A stretch of 31,503 nt of DNA from Fimenecus sp051881455 (GTDB lineage Bacteria; Bacillota; Clostridia; Oscillospirales; Acutalibacteraceae): NCBI GenBank assembly GCA_051881455.1, contig JBJEPX010000071.1:1-31503 (forward strand). Direction: 5' to 3'. The notes under the pieces are model-generated. The model worked only from the letters and a program-made list of their open reading frames with translations, made no database searches and was not told where the DNA came from. Positions 1-6,104 of the stretch are shown here, piece by piece (positions within the stretch are counted from its first letter, which is position 1; every line of letters starts with the position of its first letter). The position numbers and the translations under genes were made by a program.

Positions 1-133
1 CTTGCGTTGTATCAATTACAACGTTAGTCGATGAACTTTCAACCGCTTTTTTGTCCGGCTCGCTATGGGCAGTGCAACCTACCATAGAAAAAATGAGTGT
101 CAATATCATTGTGAATATTACGATTTTTCTCAT
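1..133 (-). CDS. Partial lipoprotein, signal peptide only
   Basis: The reading frame opens at an ATG at 133 and runs off the left edge, so only about 44 residues are visible. They begin MRKIVIFTMILTLIFSMVGC, a textbook lipoprotein signal: basic start, hydrophobic stretch, then a lipobox with the lipidated cysteine at residue 20. A polar, Ser/Glu/Lys-rich segment follows, as expected of a linker on the outer face of the membrane. A GAGGTG ribosome binding site lies 8 bases upstream, inside the last codons of tnpV. The ATG overlaps the tnpV stop (ATGA), so translation is probably coupled. This seems to be cargo of the TnpV-bearing element. The mature domain is outside the window, so its function cannot be told. 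Confidence 0.7.
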   Translation of the reverse strand, partial: MRKIVIFTMILTLIFSMVGCTAHSEPDKKAVESSSTNVVIDTTQ

Positions 134-489
134 ACAAAAATCACCTCGCCATTCACAACTTCCATTGCTCTGTTGCGGATGTTATTCATCTTCCGCACCC
201 ATAGCTTCGGGTTATCCGCTTTCAATTTTTCGGTTACATTTTCTTTTTCGGCAAGTGATTTGACAAGCTGCGAAAACATTGTTTGTGCCTGTTTCTCGAT
301 GTCCGCAAGGTAAGGGTTCAGCCTTTCCGTTGTGAGCAGATTGTAATATCTTATTTGATGATGTTGTTTAAGATACTGTCTGTGACGGTTTGCCCATACA
401 CCGATATGTATTTCATTTTGCTTTTTAGTAGTAATGCAAGGCAGTTGATAATTGCCTTGATTTTGATAACGCACATTCATTTCTTTCAT
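130..489 (-). CDS. tnpV: TnpV-like transposon-encoded protein
   Basis: A 119-residue protein matching, from memory, the TnpV family of clostridial transposons (named from the Tn4451 group). Family-like features are the N-terminal region ending YQLPCITTKK, a basic middle segment (NRHRQYLKQHHQ), then a helical acidic/basic stretch with LNPYLADIEKQAQ, and the ending WVRKMNNIRNRAMEVVN. The function of TnpV is not established; it appears on mobile elements and is not the recombinase. It lies 5 bases after the small gene at 495-677 and overlaps the downstream lipoprotein gene by 4 bases, so the three look like one transcript. The length is normal for the family. The matching recombinase, if any, is beyond the left edge. 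Confidence 0.75.
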   Translation of the reverse strand: MKEMNVRYQNQGNYQLPCITTKKQNEIHIGVWANRHRQYLKQHHQIRYYNLLTTERLNPYLADIEKQAQTMFSQLVKSLAEKENVTEKLKADNPKLWVRKMNNIRNRAMEVVNGEVIFV

Positions 490-494
490 AGTGA

Positions 495-677
495 TTAATC
501 CTCCGTATAAATGATTTTGTATTTCTTTTTCTTTGCTCCAATGACCTTCACGAGAACATCATCGACTCCGTCGGTATATTTGCTTTGTGCCATTAGTCTG
601 TTCCTTAAACTGTTGAGAGAACGGACAATAATACTGCGTTCAACATCATCAAGTGCAAGATAAAATGTAGTTTTCAT
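495..677 (-). CDS. Small hypothetical protein upstream of tnpV
   Basis: A 60-residue protein starting MKTTFYLALDDVERSIIVRS and ending in a lysine-rich segment (IGAKKKKYKII). It has no membrane segment or cysteine motif. An AGGAGGAAAG ribosome binding site precedes the ATG, which supports expression. Small proteins of this kind are common next to tnpV in clostridial elements. The mix of a hydrophobic-acidic first half and basic end would fit a small nucleic-acid-binding or regulatory protein, but that is only a guess. It is the first gene of the tnpV transcript. Confidence 0.65.
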   Translation of the reverse strand: MKTTFYLALDDVERSIIVRSLNSLRNRLMAQSKYTDGVDDVLVKVIGAKKKKYKIIYTED

Positions 678-698
678 AATCTTTCCTCCTTTGACTCC

Positions 699-724
699 AT
701 TGTAGCAAAAGAGTTTATATTATA
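699..724 (-). promoter_or_regulatory. Candidate promoter of the tnpV transcript
   Basis: On the minus strand an extended -10 element, TGCTACAAT, lies at 699-707, about 20 bases before the start of the small gene. A perfect TATAAT lies slightly upstream at 719-724. Neither has a convincing -35 box at the right distance. An intrinsic terminator sits immediately upstream at 748-780, so an independent promoter is needed here. Which of the two is used cannot be decided from sequence. Confidence 0.4.
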
Positions 725-747
725 CGAATGTGCGGATTTTTAGGCAT

Positions 748-780
748 AGAAAAAGACACCAACCTTTCGATTGATGTCTT
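748..780 (-). terminator. Intrinsic terminator
   Basis: Read on the minus strand, a 12-bp stem (769-780 with 753-764, two G-U pairs) is closed by a GAAA tetraloop and followed by UUUUUC. The G-U pairs and the U-tract both point to minus-strand use. It separates transcripts coming from rnlA-rnlB and the remnant at 817-955 from the tnpV transcript. Confidence 0.75.
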
Positions 781-816
781 GGCTTCTACCTCTGCAATGC
801 AACGAATGTATTAAGT

Positions 817-955
817 TTATTGTGCTTTATTATTAACCTGGGGCAATCTTTTGCAAAATATTATCTTTCCGAATGTTTTCGAGCTTTTCATAAAAGTAAG
901 ATAATTCTTGTTACCTTTCTCTGTTCTTCCGGCACTAACATTGTTGAATTCGACG
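817..955 (-). pseudogene. Tail of a truncated, unrecognised gene
   Basis: An open minus-strand frame without a start codon gives about 45 residues ending at a TAA at 817-819. It contains NNVSAGRTEKGNKNYLTFMK followed by SSKTFGKIIFCKRLP. The composition is protein-like. The frame begins to lose sense where the foldable sequence at about 950-1106 starts. This fits the 3' end of an older gene cut off by insertion of another element. I do not recognise the family. The intrinsic terminator 37 bases downstream is placed as if it belonged to this gene. Confidence 0.3.
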
Positions 956-1106
956 AGAGCTAGGTTGAAGGCTTGGTCAGATAACCGTCTGGGATGACCA
1001 CTTCACGGTGGAGCTCAAGTCCAGATTGAAAATTGACATTGAAGGATAATGTCCTTAGACGCACGAAACCCTCTCGACCTTGATTGGACGGGAGTGTCCT
1101 TAATGC
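936..1106 (+). ncRNA. Candidate structured RNA, possibly transposon ωRNA/HEARO-like
   Basis: The spacer between rnlB and the remnant can fold into a closed multi-branched structure. CGAGAG (954-959) pairs with CTCTCG (1071-1076), extended by GGTT with AACC across a 3-base bulge. Inside lie GGTC/GACC enclosing CAGA/TCTG, the hairpin CCAC-TTCACG-GTGG, and two mutually exclusive hairpins sharing bases near 1036-1056 (GACATT/AATGTC versus AAGGA/TCCTT). A GGAC/GTCC hairpin closes the 3' end, 2 bases from the rnlB stop. No open frame explains this. The general look, including the AGACGCACGAAACC stretch, reminds me of HEARO/ωRNA sequences that accompany IscB nucleases, but no IscB gene is adjacent. 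Strand is uncertain because most pairs are Watson-Crick. Confidence in structure is moderate, in family low. Confidence 0.4.
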
Positions 1107-1466
1107 TTAAAATACAATTTTATCCTTTATCTTTTGTCTCTGCGTCTCAGTTAAGATAGAATTCTCAACATAACAATAATTATCATGGAGAAATTCAACA
1201 GTTTTTTTTCTATAGTATTCTGCAGGAATAACCGTATGAGCTGTTCTAAAATCCAATTTTCCATTTTTGAATAGGCAACTCATAAATCTATTGGCACCAT
1301 CACCTGTAATCAATAACTGGTCAATAAGTATTGTTTCGTCTGTTTCGGTTCCAGATAAAGAACATTCAATTTTTTTTATATAAGTTAAAAGGCTTTCAAA
1401 CGTAAGGCAAAGAACGAGTCTGTCATAGCCTTCAACATTTGTTTTTATTATTTTATACTCATTCAT
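1107..1466 (-). CDS. rnlB: RnlB-like type II antitoxin
   Basis: A 119-residue acidic-to-neutral protein with the pattern I associate with RnlB antitoxins: a central ILIDQLLITGDGANRF, then a phenylalanine-rich turn (MSCLFKNGKLDF), and a C-terminal helix. RnlB proteins bind and block the RnlA endoribonuclease. E. coli RnlB has about the same length. An AGGAGGG site precedes the ATG and the gene follows the toxin-like gene by 19 bases, so the two are co-transcribed. Toxin-first order is that of E. coli rnlAB and the reverse of many type II operons. The stop codon almost touches the candidate structured RNA. The family call rests on short motif likeness plus the partner gene. Confidence 0.75.
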   Translation of the reverse strand: MNEYKIIKTNVEGYDRLVLCLTFESLLTYIKKIECSLSGTETDETILIDQLLITGDGANRFMSCLFKNGKLDFRTAHTVIPAEYYRKKTVEFLHDNYCYVENSILTETQRQKIKDKIVF

Positions 1467-1485
1467 GACAGACCCTCCTTTTTCA

Positions 1486-2877
1486 CTATTGTTCTACACT
1501 AATCAGTTCAATACATTTCTTTATAATTTCATCGGCCTCTTCTTTAGTATCGATAATTCTTGTATTATCCACACCTCCAATTATGTCGCCAAAATGAAAT
1601 ACAGTATCTCTCTGTGATTTATAATAATTATAACAATCTTCTATAAGTCTATTCTTACTTCTGTCCGGAAATGATTCAGTTACGACATATCTATTAGGAA
1701 TCACAGTTTTATCCATTCCAAAACATGAAAATTGTCTTCCTGCATTTCCACCAGCTTCTGATATTAAATATTTGATATGTCCCTCTAAAGCTTTTAACGC
1801 TGGAAATGCATACATAGAATAATCTTCACTTTCAACAAAATGAGTCATGTTTATAACTGATTGTTTTATCAAACGCTTAATACCATCAGGATAGTTTGAT
1901 GGCAACCCACGTTCTACTGGATTATATGCATTAGCAACAATGTCTTTCTTTATGCTGATACGATAAGCATTTCCTAATATCTGTTCAACCTGACTATCAT
2001 CATATAACTCAACTATTGTAGCAGTTATTATCTGGAATAAACAATTATTCTTCCCTTGCAATAATAATTTATGCTGACCTGTTTTAAACAATGTTACTGT
2101 AACTGAATCAGTTCTTAATTTGAATTTATAAATCAGCTTATCTGGTTTAGTTGAAACTATGTGAGAAATATCCTCATCGGAGTCCTCAATGAGTTCTACA
2201 AAGGCATCAAAATCATCTTGCTCAAAATACGGAATTGAAAACCAATTGTCTCCCTTTACAGCAACTTTTTTTCTATCAACTAATGCAGCTTTAGCCAATT
2301 GGTCAGCTTTCTCATTATAAATAACATTACTATGGCCGGGAACTTTTACAAATTCAACCTCAAGAAAATCTTTAAACTTTAATTCGAAAATGTTTACATA
2401 CATTTTTCCGACTTTTGAGCTGGCAGTCCACTCGCCAGAAATCCATTTTGACAATCCCTCATAATCATGATAAATCTTTATTTTTTCGTATTCATTTGAA
2501 ATAGCCCAATCAAGAGCATTTATTACACCAAAAATTTCACCAATTATATTATTACTATCGATGTATTCTGGATTACTTCCATATCCGCAAATATCAGCTT
2601 CTGTACCATCAGGCAAAATAAATTGCACTCCATACGAATATCTTTTTAAATCCTTATCAAAGCTGCCGTCAGTGAAAGCTACTAAATACCCTTCGCTGTT
2701 ATCCTTTGCTACCTGCTCAACCCACACATCTCTATCTTCCAAATAAGCTTCTGCCTCTTCCCTTGTGGTAAAGCTTTTAAATTCCGGACCCGAAAATCCT
2801 TTTGTTGCCGCTTGACACTCAGCCCAGTTATCAAATATTCCTGTTTTATGTCCCTTTTTTACAGCGTATACTTTCAA
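1486..2877 (-). CDS. rnlA: RNase H1-RnlA fusion, HEPN endoribonuclease toxin
   Basis: A 463-residue, three-part protein. Residues 1-50 are a viroplasmin-like RNase H1 N-terminal domain (KVYAVKKGHKTGIFDNW) that binds RNA/DNA hybrids. Residues about 60-200 are RNase H1 with a full catalytic set: D70 in FTDGS, E114 in IIGEIFG, D138 in YHDYEGL, D192 in KADQLAKAA, plus H182 in PGHS. Residues about 210-463 resemble RnlA, with ALEGHIKYL and YYKSQRDTVFHFGD carrying the HEPN motif R423-x4-H428. RnlA cleaves mRNA and acts in anti-phage defence; E. coli RNase HI stimulates RnlA in trans, and here it is fused. I chose a TTG start at 2877 because AGGAGG lies 7 bases upstream and the domain begins directly. 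The ATG at 2895 overlaps that site and would add 6 residues. The 3' partner is rnlB. An RNase H-only role with an unrelated HEPN tail is less likely. Confidence 0.8.
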   Translation of the reverse strand: MKVYAVKKGHKTGIFDNWAECQAATKGFSGPEFKSFTTREEAEAYLEDRDVWVEQVAKDNSEGYLVAFTDGSFDKDLKRYSYGVQFILPDGTEADICGYGSNPEYIDSNNIIGEIFGVINALDWAISNEYEKIKIYHDYEGLSKWISGEWTASSKVGKMYVNIFELKFKDFLEVEFVKVPGHSNVIYNEKADQLAKAALVDRKKVAVKGDNWFSIPYFEQDDFDAFVELIEDSDEDISHIVSTKPDKLIYKFKLRTDSVTVTLFKTGQHKLLLQGKNNCLFQIITATIVELYDDSQVEQILGNAYRISIKKDIVANAYNPVERGLPSNYPDGIKRLIKQSVINMTHFVESEDYSMYAFPALKALEGHIKYLISEAGGNAGRQFSCFGMDKTVIPNRYVVTESFPDRSKNRLIEDCYNYYKSQRDTVFHFGDIIGGVDNTRIIDTKEEADEIIKKCIELISVEQ

Positions 2878-2901
2878 GATAGCTCCTCCTTCCATTATGT
2901 G

Positions 2902-2941
2902 TAGAATATTATATTCTATTTCATTATTATATATTTGTCAA
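2902..2941 (-). promoter_or_regulatory. rnlA-rnlB promoter with palindromic operator
   Basis: On the minus strand a perfect TTGACA (2936-2941) and TAGAAT (2913-2918) are spaced by 17 bases. Transcription would start near 2906, about 30 bases before the TTG start of rnlA. A 17-bp perfect palindrome, TAGAATATTATATTCTA (2902-2918), covers the -10 box and start site. This is where a repressor would act, and type II toxin-antitoxin complexes often bind their own promoter. Autoregulation is inferred; an AT-rich palindrome can arise by chance. Confidence 0.65.
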
Positions 2942-3142
2942 TAATATTTTGGATTATTTTATTGTAATATTATATTAACGAAATATTTGCAACCATCTAA
3001 TCCACTGCCCGAAAATGACTTTAGTATCGAGTTGCAGGATTTGTTGTCAACTTTTTTTCTCTTTCAAAAATTACTCTATAATCCCTGACATCTAATCCAC
3101 TAACTCAATTTGCGTTATCTAATCCGAGGTTACAACCTGACA
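2942..3142. repeat. Iterated ATCTAATCC motifs, transposon-end-like
   Basis: This AT-rich gap has no gene. ATCTAATCCACT occurs at 2995-3006 and 3090-3101, and ATCTAATCC again at 3117-3125. On the minus strand TGTCAGG occurs at 3084-3090 and 3136-3142, and GTTGTCAACTTTTTTTC lies between. Several short direct copies near a TGTCA terminus are typical of ends of DDE-transposase elements of the Mu/Tn7/IS21 type, where they are transposase-binding sites. No transposase gene is present, so this would be an orphan end. It is not a CRISPR array: units are short and unevenly spaced. The family assignment is tentative. Confidence 0.4.
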
Positions 3143-3143
3143 C

Positions 3144-3268
3144 TCATTTTCGTAGTAAATATGTTTCCATATAAAGCAACTGAGCCTTTTCAGGAGTTAG
3201 GATTCTATTTCTAACTTCCGAAAAAGTCCGGAAATACACCGCTTTATGGCTCCTATTTATCTTTCCTT
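3144..3268 (-). other. Short open frame downstream of rlmD, uncertain coding
   Basis: Reading on from the rlmD stop, one minus-strand frame is open for about 40 codons and ends at a TGA at 3144-3146. It contains VYFRTFSEVRNRILTPEKAQ followed by LLYMETYLLRK. The composition looks protein-like, amphipathic and charged, but there is no ATG with a ribosome binding site at its head. It may be a decayed gene or a conserved end segment of an integrative element. The remaining bases up to rlmD show nothing else I can name. Confidence 0.2.
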
Positions 3269-3299
3269 GACATCAACACCACAGGCTCGATTGATGACT

Positions 3300-4943
3300 T
3301 TATGCCATGCGATACGGTATCATCTTAAAATGTCGTAATGCTTCCTCAATCAACTTTACCTTTTCCGGCGGACATTGAGGCTGTTTTGGGTTATCTTTCT
3401 TAGGATTGTTGTAACAATCTCTTTCGATAATACCGTGCTTTTGCTTTACCTGAGCAATATAAAGCGAAGATACTTTTACACTATGTTTATTGAATATGTA
3501 ATCTTTTATTTCATCGTAAGTTGCCTTTGCTTCGGACGATGTTAAATCCAACTCGTCCATATCAACTGTAATGTCGATATATGTGTCGGGCTTTTTTCTA
3601 ACCAACTGGACAACCGTCTCCACATGCACCGTTCGTGGGAACAAGTCGGCGGCGGCGAGGCGGGTTGGGGTATATCCCAATTCTGACAGCCGCTGTGCGT
3701 CACGGGCAAGGGTGGCGCAGTCGCAGGAAACATATACGATTTTTTCGGGGTTCATTTGGGCAACGGGTGAGAGAACCGCCTCATCGCACCCTTTTCGGGG
3801 CGGGTCAAGGAGCACCACATCGGGCTTTATACCCATATCACGAAACCTCTTTGCGGCATCGGCGGCGTCACCGCAGAAAAACTCGGCGTTTTCAATATTA
3901 TTGAGCCTTGCATTTTCCTTGGCGTTTTCAATCGCCTCGGGCACGATTTCCGCACCGTATATCTTTTTTGCCTTTTTCGCCATGGAAAGTCCGATTGTGC
4001 CTGCACCACAGTACAAATCAAGCACCGTTTCAGTTCCATTTAAATCGGCAAATTCGTCGGCTTTTTGATAGAGTTTTTCCGCCATATCGTGATTGACCTG
4101 ATAAAAGGACAAGGGCGAAAGGCGCACTCTTATTCCGCAGAGAATATCCTCGATATAATCCTCACCCCAAAGGGTTTTGCACCTTTTACCCAATATAACA
4201 TTGGTTTTATCACGGTTTTCGTTAATTACAATGCTTTTAACTCCGCTGATTTTCGATAAAGCTTCGCAAAGCTCGTTTTCATATGGAATTTCAACGGTAT
4301 TTACTACAAGGCACACCATAATCTGCCCTGTTTTAAAACCTTTTCTTATGTAAATATGGCGCACAAGCCCCTTGCCTGTTTCACCGTCATATGGCAAAAC
4401 GCCGTATTCGGTCATCCACTTTTTTACTGTTTCGACAATATGGGCAAATTCACGGGGCTGTAAAATACAGTCGGGTGAATTTATTATTCTGTGACTTTTA
4501 TTAGCATAAAAGCCTATGATTATCTCGCCCTTGCTGCTAAGCCCCACAGGATACTGGGCTTTATTTCTGTATCTTTCCGTATCTCCCGTAATAATCTCCT
4601 CTACGGGGATATCCATATGGGCAATACGCAAAAAGGCGTCTTTTACACGGTTCTTTTTTAATTCTTTTTCCGCCTTATAAGAAATATGGCGATAGGCACA
4701 GCCGCCGCAGGAACGAAACTGCGGACAGTCAACGGGGATTCTGTCCCCCGACGGCTCAATTATATCCTTTGCAACGGCAACAGCATAAGTTTTTTTAGCC
4801 TTTATAATATGGGCAAGTACGGTATCCCCCGCCGCCCCGCCTGCAACGAAAACAGCCATACCGTCATAATGGCCTACTCCGCTGCCCTCGGCAGTATAGC
4901 TCTCAATATTCAGTTGTATTTCCTGATTTTTCACAAGGGACAC
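3300..4943 (-). CDS. rlmD: RlmD/RumA-type 23S rRNA uracil-C5 methyltransferase, extended C-terminus
   Basis: Uses SAM to methylate C5 of a uridine in 23S rRNA (or tRNA in close paralogues). Order: TRAM RNA-binding domain (about 1-60), iron-sulfur cysteines C73, C79, C82 and C159 (CPQFRSCGGC), SAM site VLDLYCGAGTIG (307-318), DPPRKG (380-385), and nucleophile C407 in VYVSCDCATLARD. The enzyme normally ends soon after HVETVVQL (440-447). Here about 97 extra residues follow, starting KPDTYIDITVDMDELDLTSS, an AT-richer tail that looks supplied by an integrated element. The GTG at 4943 is chosen because GAGG lies 8 bases upstream; a GTG at 4952 would add 3 residues. It follows the chromate genes by 16 bases. 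RlmD versus RlmCD or TrmA-like specificity cannot be fixed. Confidence 0.88.
   Translation of the reverse strand: MSLVKNQEIQLNIESYTAEGSGVGHYDGMAVFVAGGAAGDTVLAHIIKAKKTYAVAVAKDIIEPSGDRIPVDCPQFRSCGGCAYRHISYKAEKELKKNRVKDAFLRIAHMDIPVEEIITGDTERYRNKAQYPVGLSSKGEIIIGFYANKSHRIINSPDCILQPREFAHIVETVKKWMTEYGVLPYDGETGKGLVRHIYIRKGFKTGQIMVCLVVNTVEIPYENELCEALSKISGVKSIVINENRDKTNVILGKRCKTLWGEDYIEDILCGIRVRLSPLSFYQVNHDMAEKLYQKADEFADLNGTETVLDLYCGAGTIGLSMAKKAKKIYGAEIVPEAIENAKENARLNNIENAEFFCGDAADAAKRFRDMGIKPDVVLLDPPRKGCDEAVLSPVAQMNPEKIVYVSCDCATLARDAQRLSELGYTPTRLAAADLFPRTVHVETVVQLVRKKPDTYIDITVDMDELDLTSSEAKATYDEIKDYIFNKHSVKVSSLYIAQVKQKHGIIERDCYNNPKKDNPKQPQCPPEKVKLIEEALRHFKMIPYRMA
3603..3626 (-). other. Probable attachment site inside rlmD (HVETVVQL codons)
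   Basis: These bases encode HVETVVQL near the normal end of the methyltransferase. The 3' end of rumA at the HVE(T/C)V codons is a known integration site of streptococcal Tn5252-type elements with serine recombinases. Downstream of it the protein gains a long extra tail, and all further genes to the left edge are accessory. The site is therefore proposed as the element-chromosome junction. The exact crossover bases and the other junction are not visible. Confidence 0.45.
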
Positions 4944-4959
4944 TGAATACACCTCAAAA

Positions 4960-5529
4960 TCAAAGTTTTAAAACCACCCCTGCAATGGCGCCCATCACAA
5001 GCCAAAAGGCAGGATGCAGTTTTTTCAGCTTTTTAATAAACATCAAAGAAAATGCAATTACGGAAATTATAATTACCTGCCACGCAAAAGCTCCGTCCTG
5101 ATAAAAGGTTTGTGAAACAATTCCGTAAACCGCAAAAAGCACAAGGGATGTCACCATGGGGCGTATGCCGTAAAATGCGGATTTTACATATTTATTCTCG
5201 GAAAATGATTTTAAAAATCCCGCCACAATGATAATAACGATTATTGAGGGGATAACAAGCCCTGCCGTTGCGGTAATTCCTCCCAATATGCCCCCTGCAA
5301 GCCCCATTTCGGCATGTCCTGCGTTATAGCCTGCATAGGTCGCCATATTTACGCCGATGGGACCCGGCGTGCTCTCGCTTATTGCAATCATATCCACAAG
5401 CTGTTTTTGTGTAAACCAGCCGTAATCACTGTTGGCAAGGTCAAACAAAAAGGGGATTGTTGCAGGTCCGCCGCCAACGGCGAAAAGTCCTATTTTAAAA
5501 AACTCCCAAAAGAGATACAAAAAGGTCAT
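4960..5529 (-). CDS. chrA: Chromate transporter family, short-chain subunit
   Basis: A 189-residue membrane protein with one CHR domain, half the size of long-chain ChrA. The N-terminal signature is FFKIGLFAVGGGPATIPFL, followed by a conserved STPGPIGVNMATYAGY and four or five further hydrophobic segments. Short-chain CHR proteins work as pairs, and its partner lies directly upstream with a 4-base overlap (ATGA). Characterised members export chromate. In an anaerobe the natural substrate may differ, so the family name should not be read as proof of chromate resistance. It is followed 16 bases later by rlmD. Confidence 0.88.
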   Translation of the reverse strand: MTFLYLFWEFFKIGLFAVGGGPATIPFLFDLANSDYGWFTQKQLVDMIAISESTPGPIGVNMATYAGYNAGHAEMGLAGGILGGITATAGLVIPSIIVIIIVAGFLKSFSENKYVKSAFYGIRPMVTSLVLFAVYGIVSQTFYQDGAFAWQVIIISVIAFSLMFIKKLKKLHPAFWLVMGAIAGVVLKL

Positions 5530-6074
5530 TTTTTCCGTACCTCCCTTACCTTATTGACCGCAATGCCGATAATTGCACCCACGATAACGACGAGAATGGG
5601 TGTTATATCAAATATGAAGCAAAGTACAAAGCCGATTATGAAAATCATAGCCGTTACAATATCTACAAGGCTTTTCTTTGCAAGGGTTATCACAGTGTGG
5701 GAAAGCAGTGCGCACACAACGGCGCGAATTCCCATGAGCGCACTTGCGACTACGGGATAATCCATAAACTGCTGCAGCGCCGCCGCAACGGCAATAATGA
5801 TTATTACAGACGGCGTTACCATACCAATTGTGGCAAAGATTCCTCCTGCGATACCCGCCTGACTGTAACCGATAAAGGTTGCGGTATTAACGGCTATAAT
5901 GCCGGGAGTGCACTGCCCCACCGCGTAATAGTCCAGCAACTGTTCCTCGGACGCCCATTTTTTCTTTTCAACAATTTCCCTTGTAAGCAGAGGAAGCATT
6001 GTAAGCCCTCCGCCGAAGGTCATAACGCCTATTTTTGCAAAGGTCAAAAATAGGCTCAGTAATTTTTTAACCAT
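5526..6074 (-). CDS. chrA: Chromate transporter family, partner subunit
   Basis: A 182-residue single CHR-domain membrane protein with the signature FAKIGVMTFGGGLTMLPLL near the start and CTPGIIAVNTATFIGY at about residue 55-70. Several hydrophobic helices follow and the end is short and basic (NKVREVRKK). It pairs with the overlapping gene at 4960-5529. The two halves differ enough to be distinct N-type and C-type subunits rather than a recent tandem copy. The gene starts 30 bases after the cyclase-family gene and is probably on its transcript. Confidence 0.88.
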   Translation of the reverse strand: MVKKLLSLFLTFAKIGVMTFGGGLTMLPLLTREIVEKKKWASEEQLLDYYAVGQCTPGIIAVNTATFIGYSQAGIAGGIFATIGMVTPSVIIIIAVAAALQQFMDYPVVASALMGIRAVVCALLSHTVITLAKKSLVDIVTAMIFIIGFVLCFIFDITPILVVIVGAIIGIAVNKVREVRKK

Positions 6075-6104
6075 TTCGTTTCACCGTTATAATATATTTA
6101 ATAG

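Noticed and set aside
1486..2877. Plain RNase H1 gene
   Set aside because: RNase H1 with its N-terminal domain would end near residue 205; a further ~250 residues carry a HEPN motif and the next gene is RnlB-like.
2878..2895. ATG at 2895 as start of the RNase H-RnlA fusion
   Set aside because: It overlaps the AGGAGG site itself, and the added residues MEGGAI are simply the translated ribosome site; the TTG at 2877 fits better.
2995..3125. Possible CRISPR array from ATCTAATCC copies
   Set aside because: Units are only 9-12 bases, spacing is uneven (about 95 and 27 bases), and no cas gene is present.
3571..4068. Plus-strand frame opposite rlmD
   Set aside because: rlmD has all catalytic motifs on the other strand; this frame is low-complexity and Ser/Ala-rich, typical of antisense reading.
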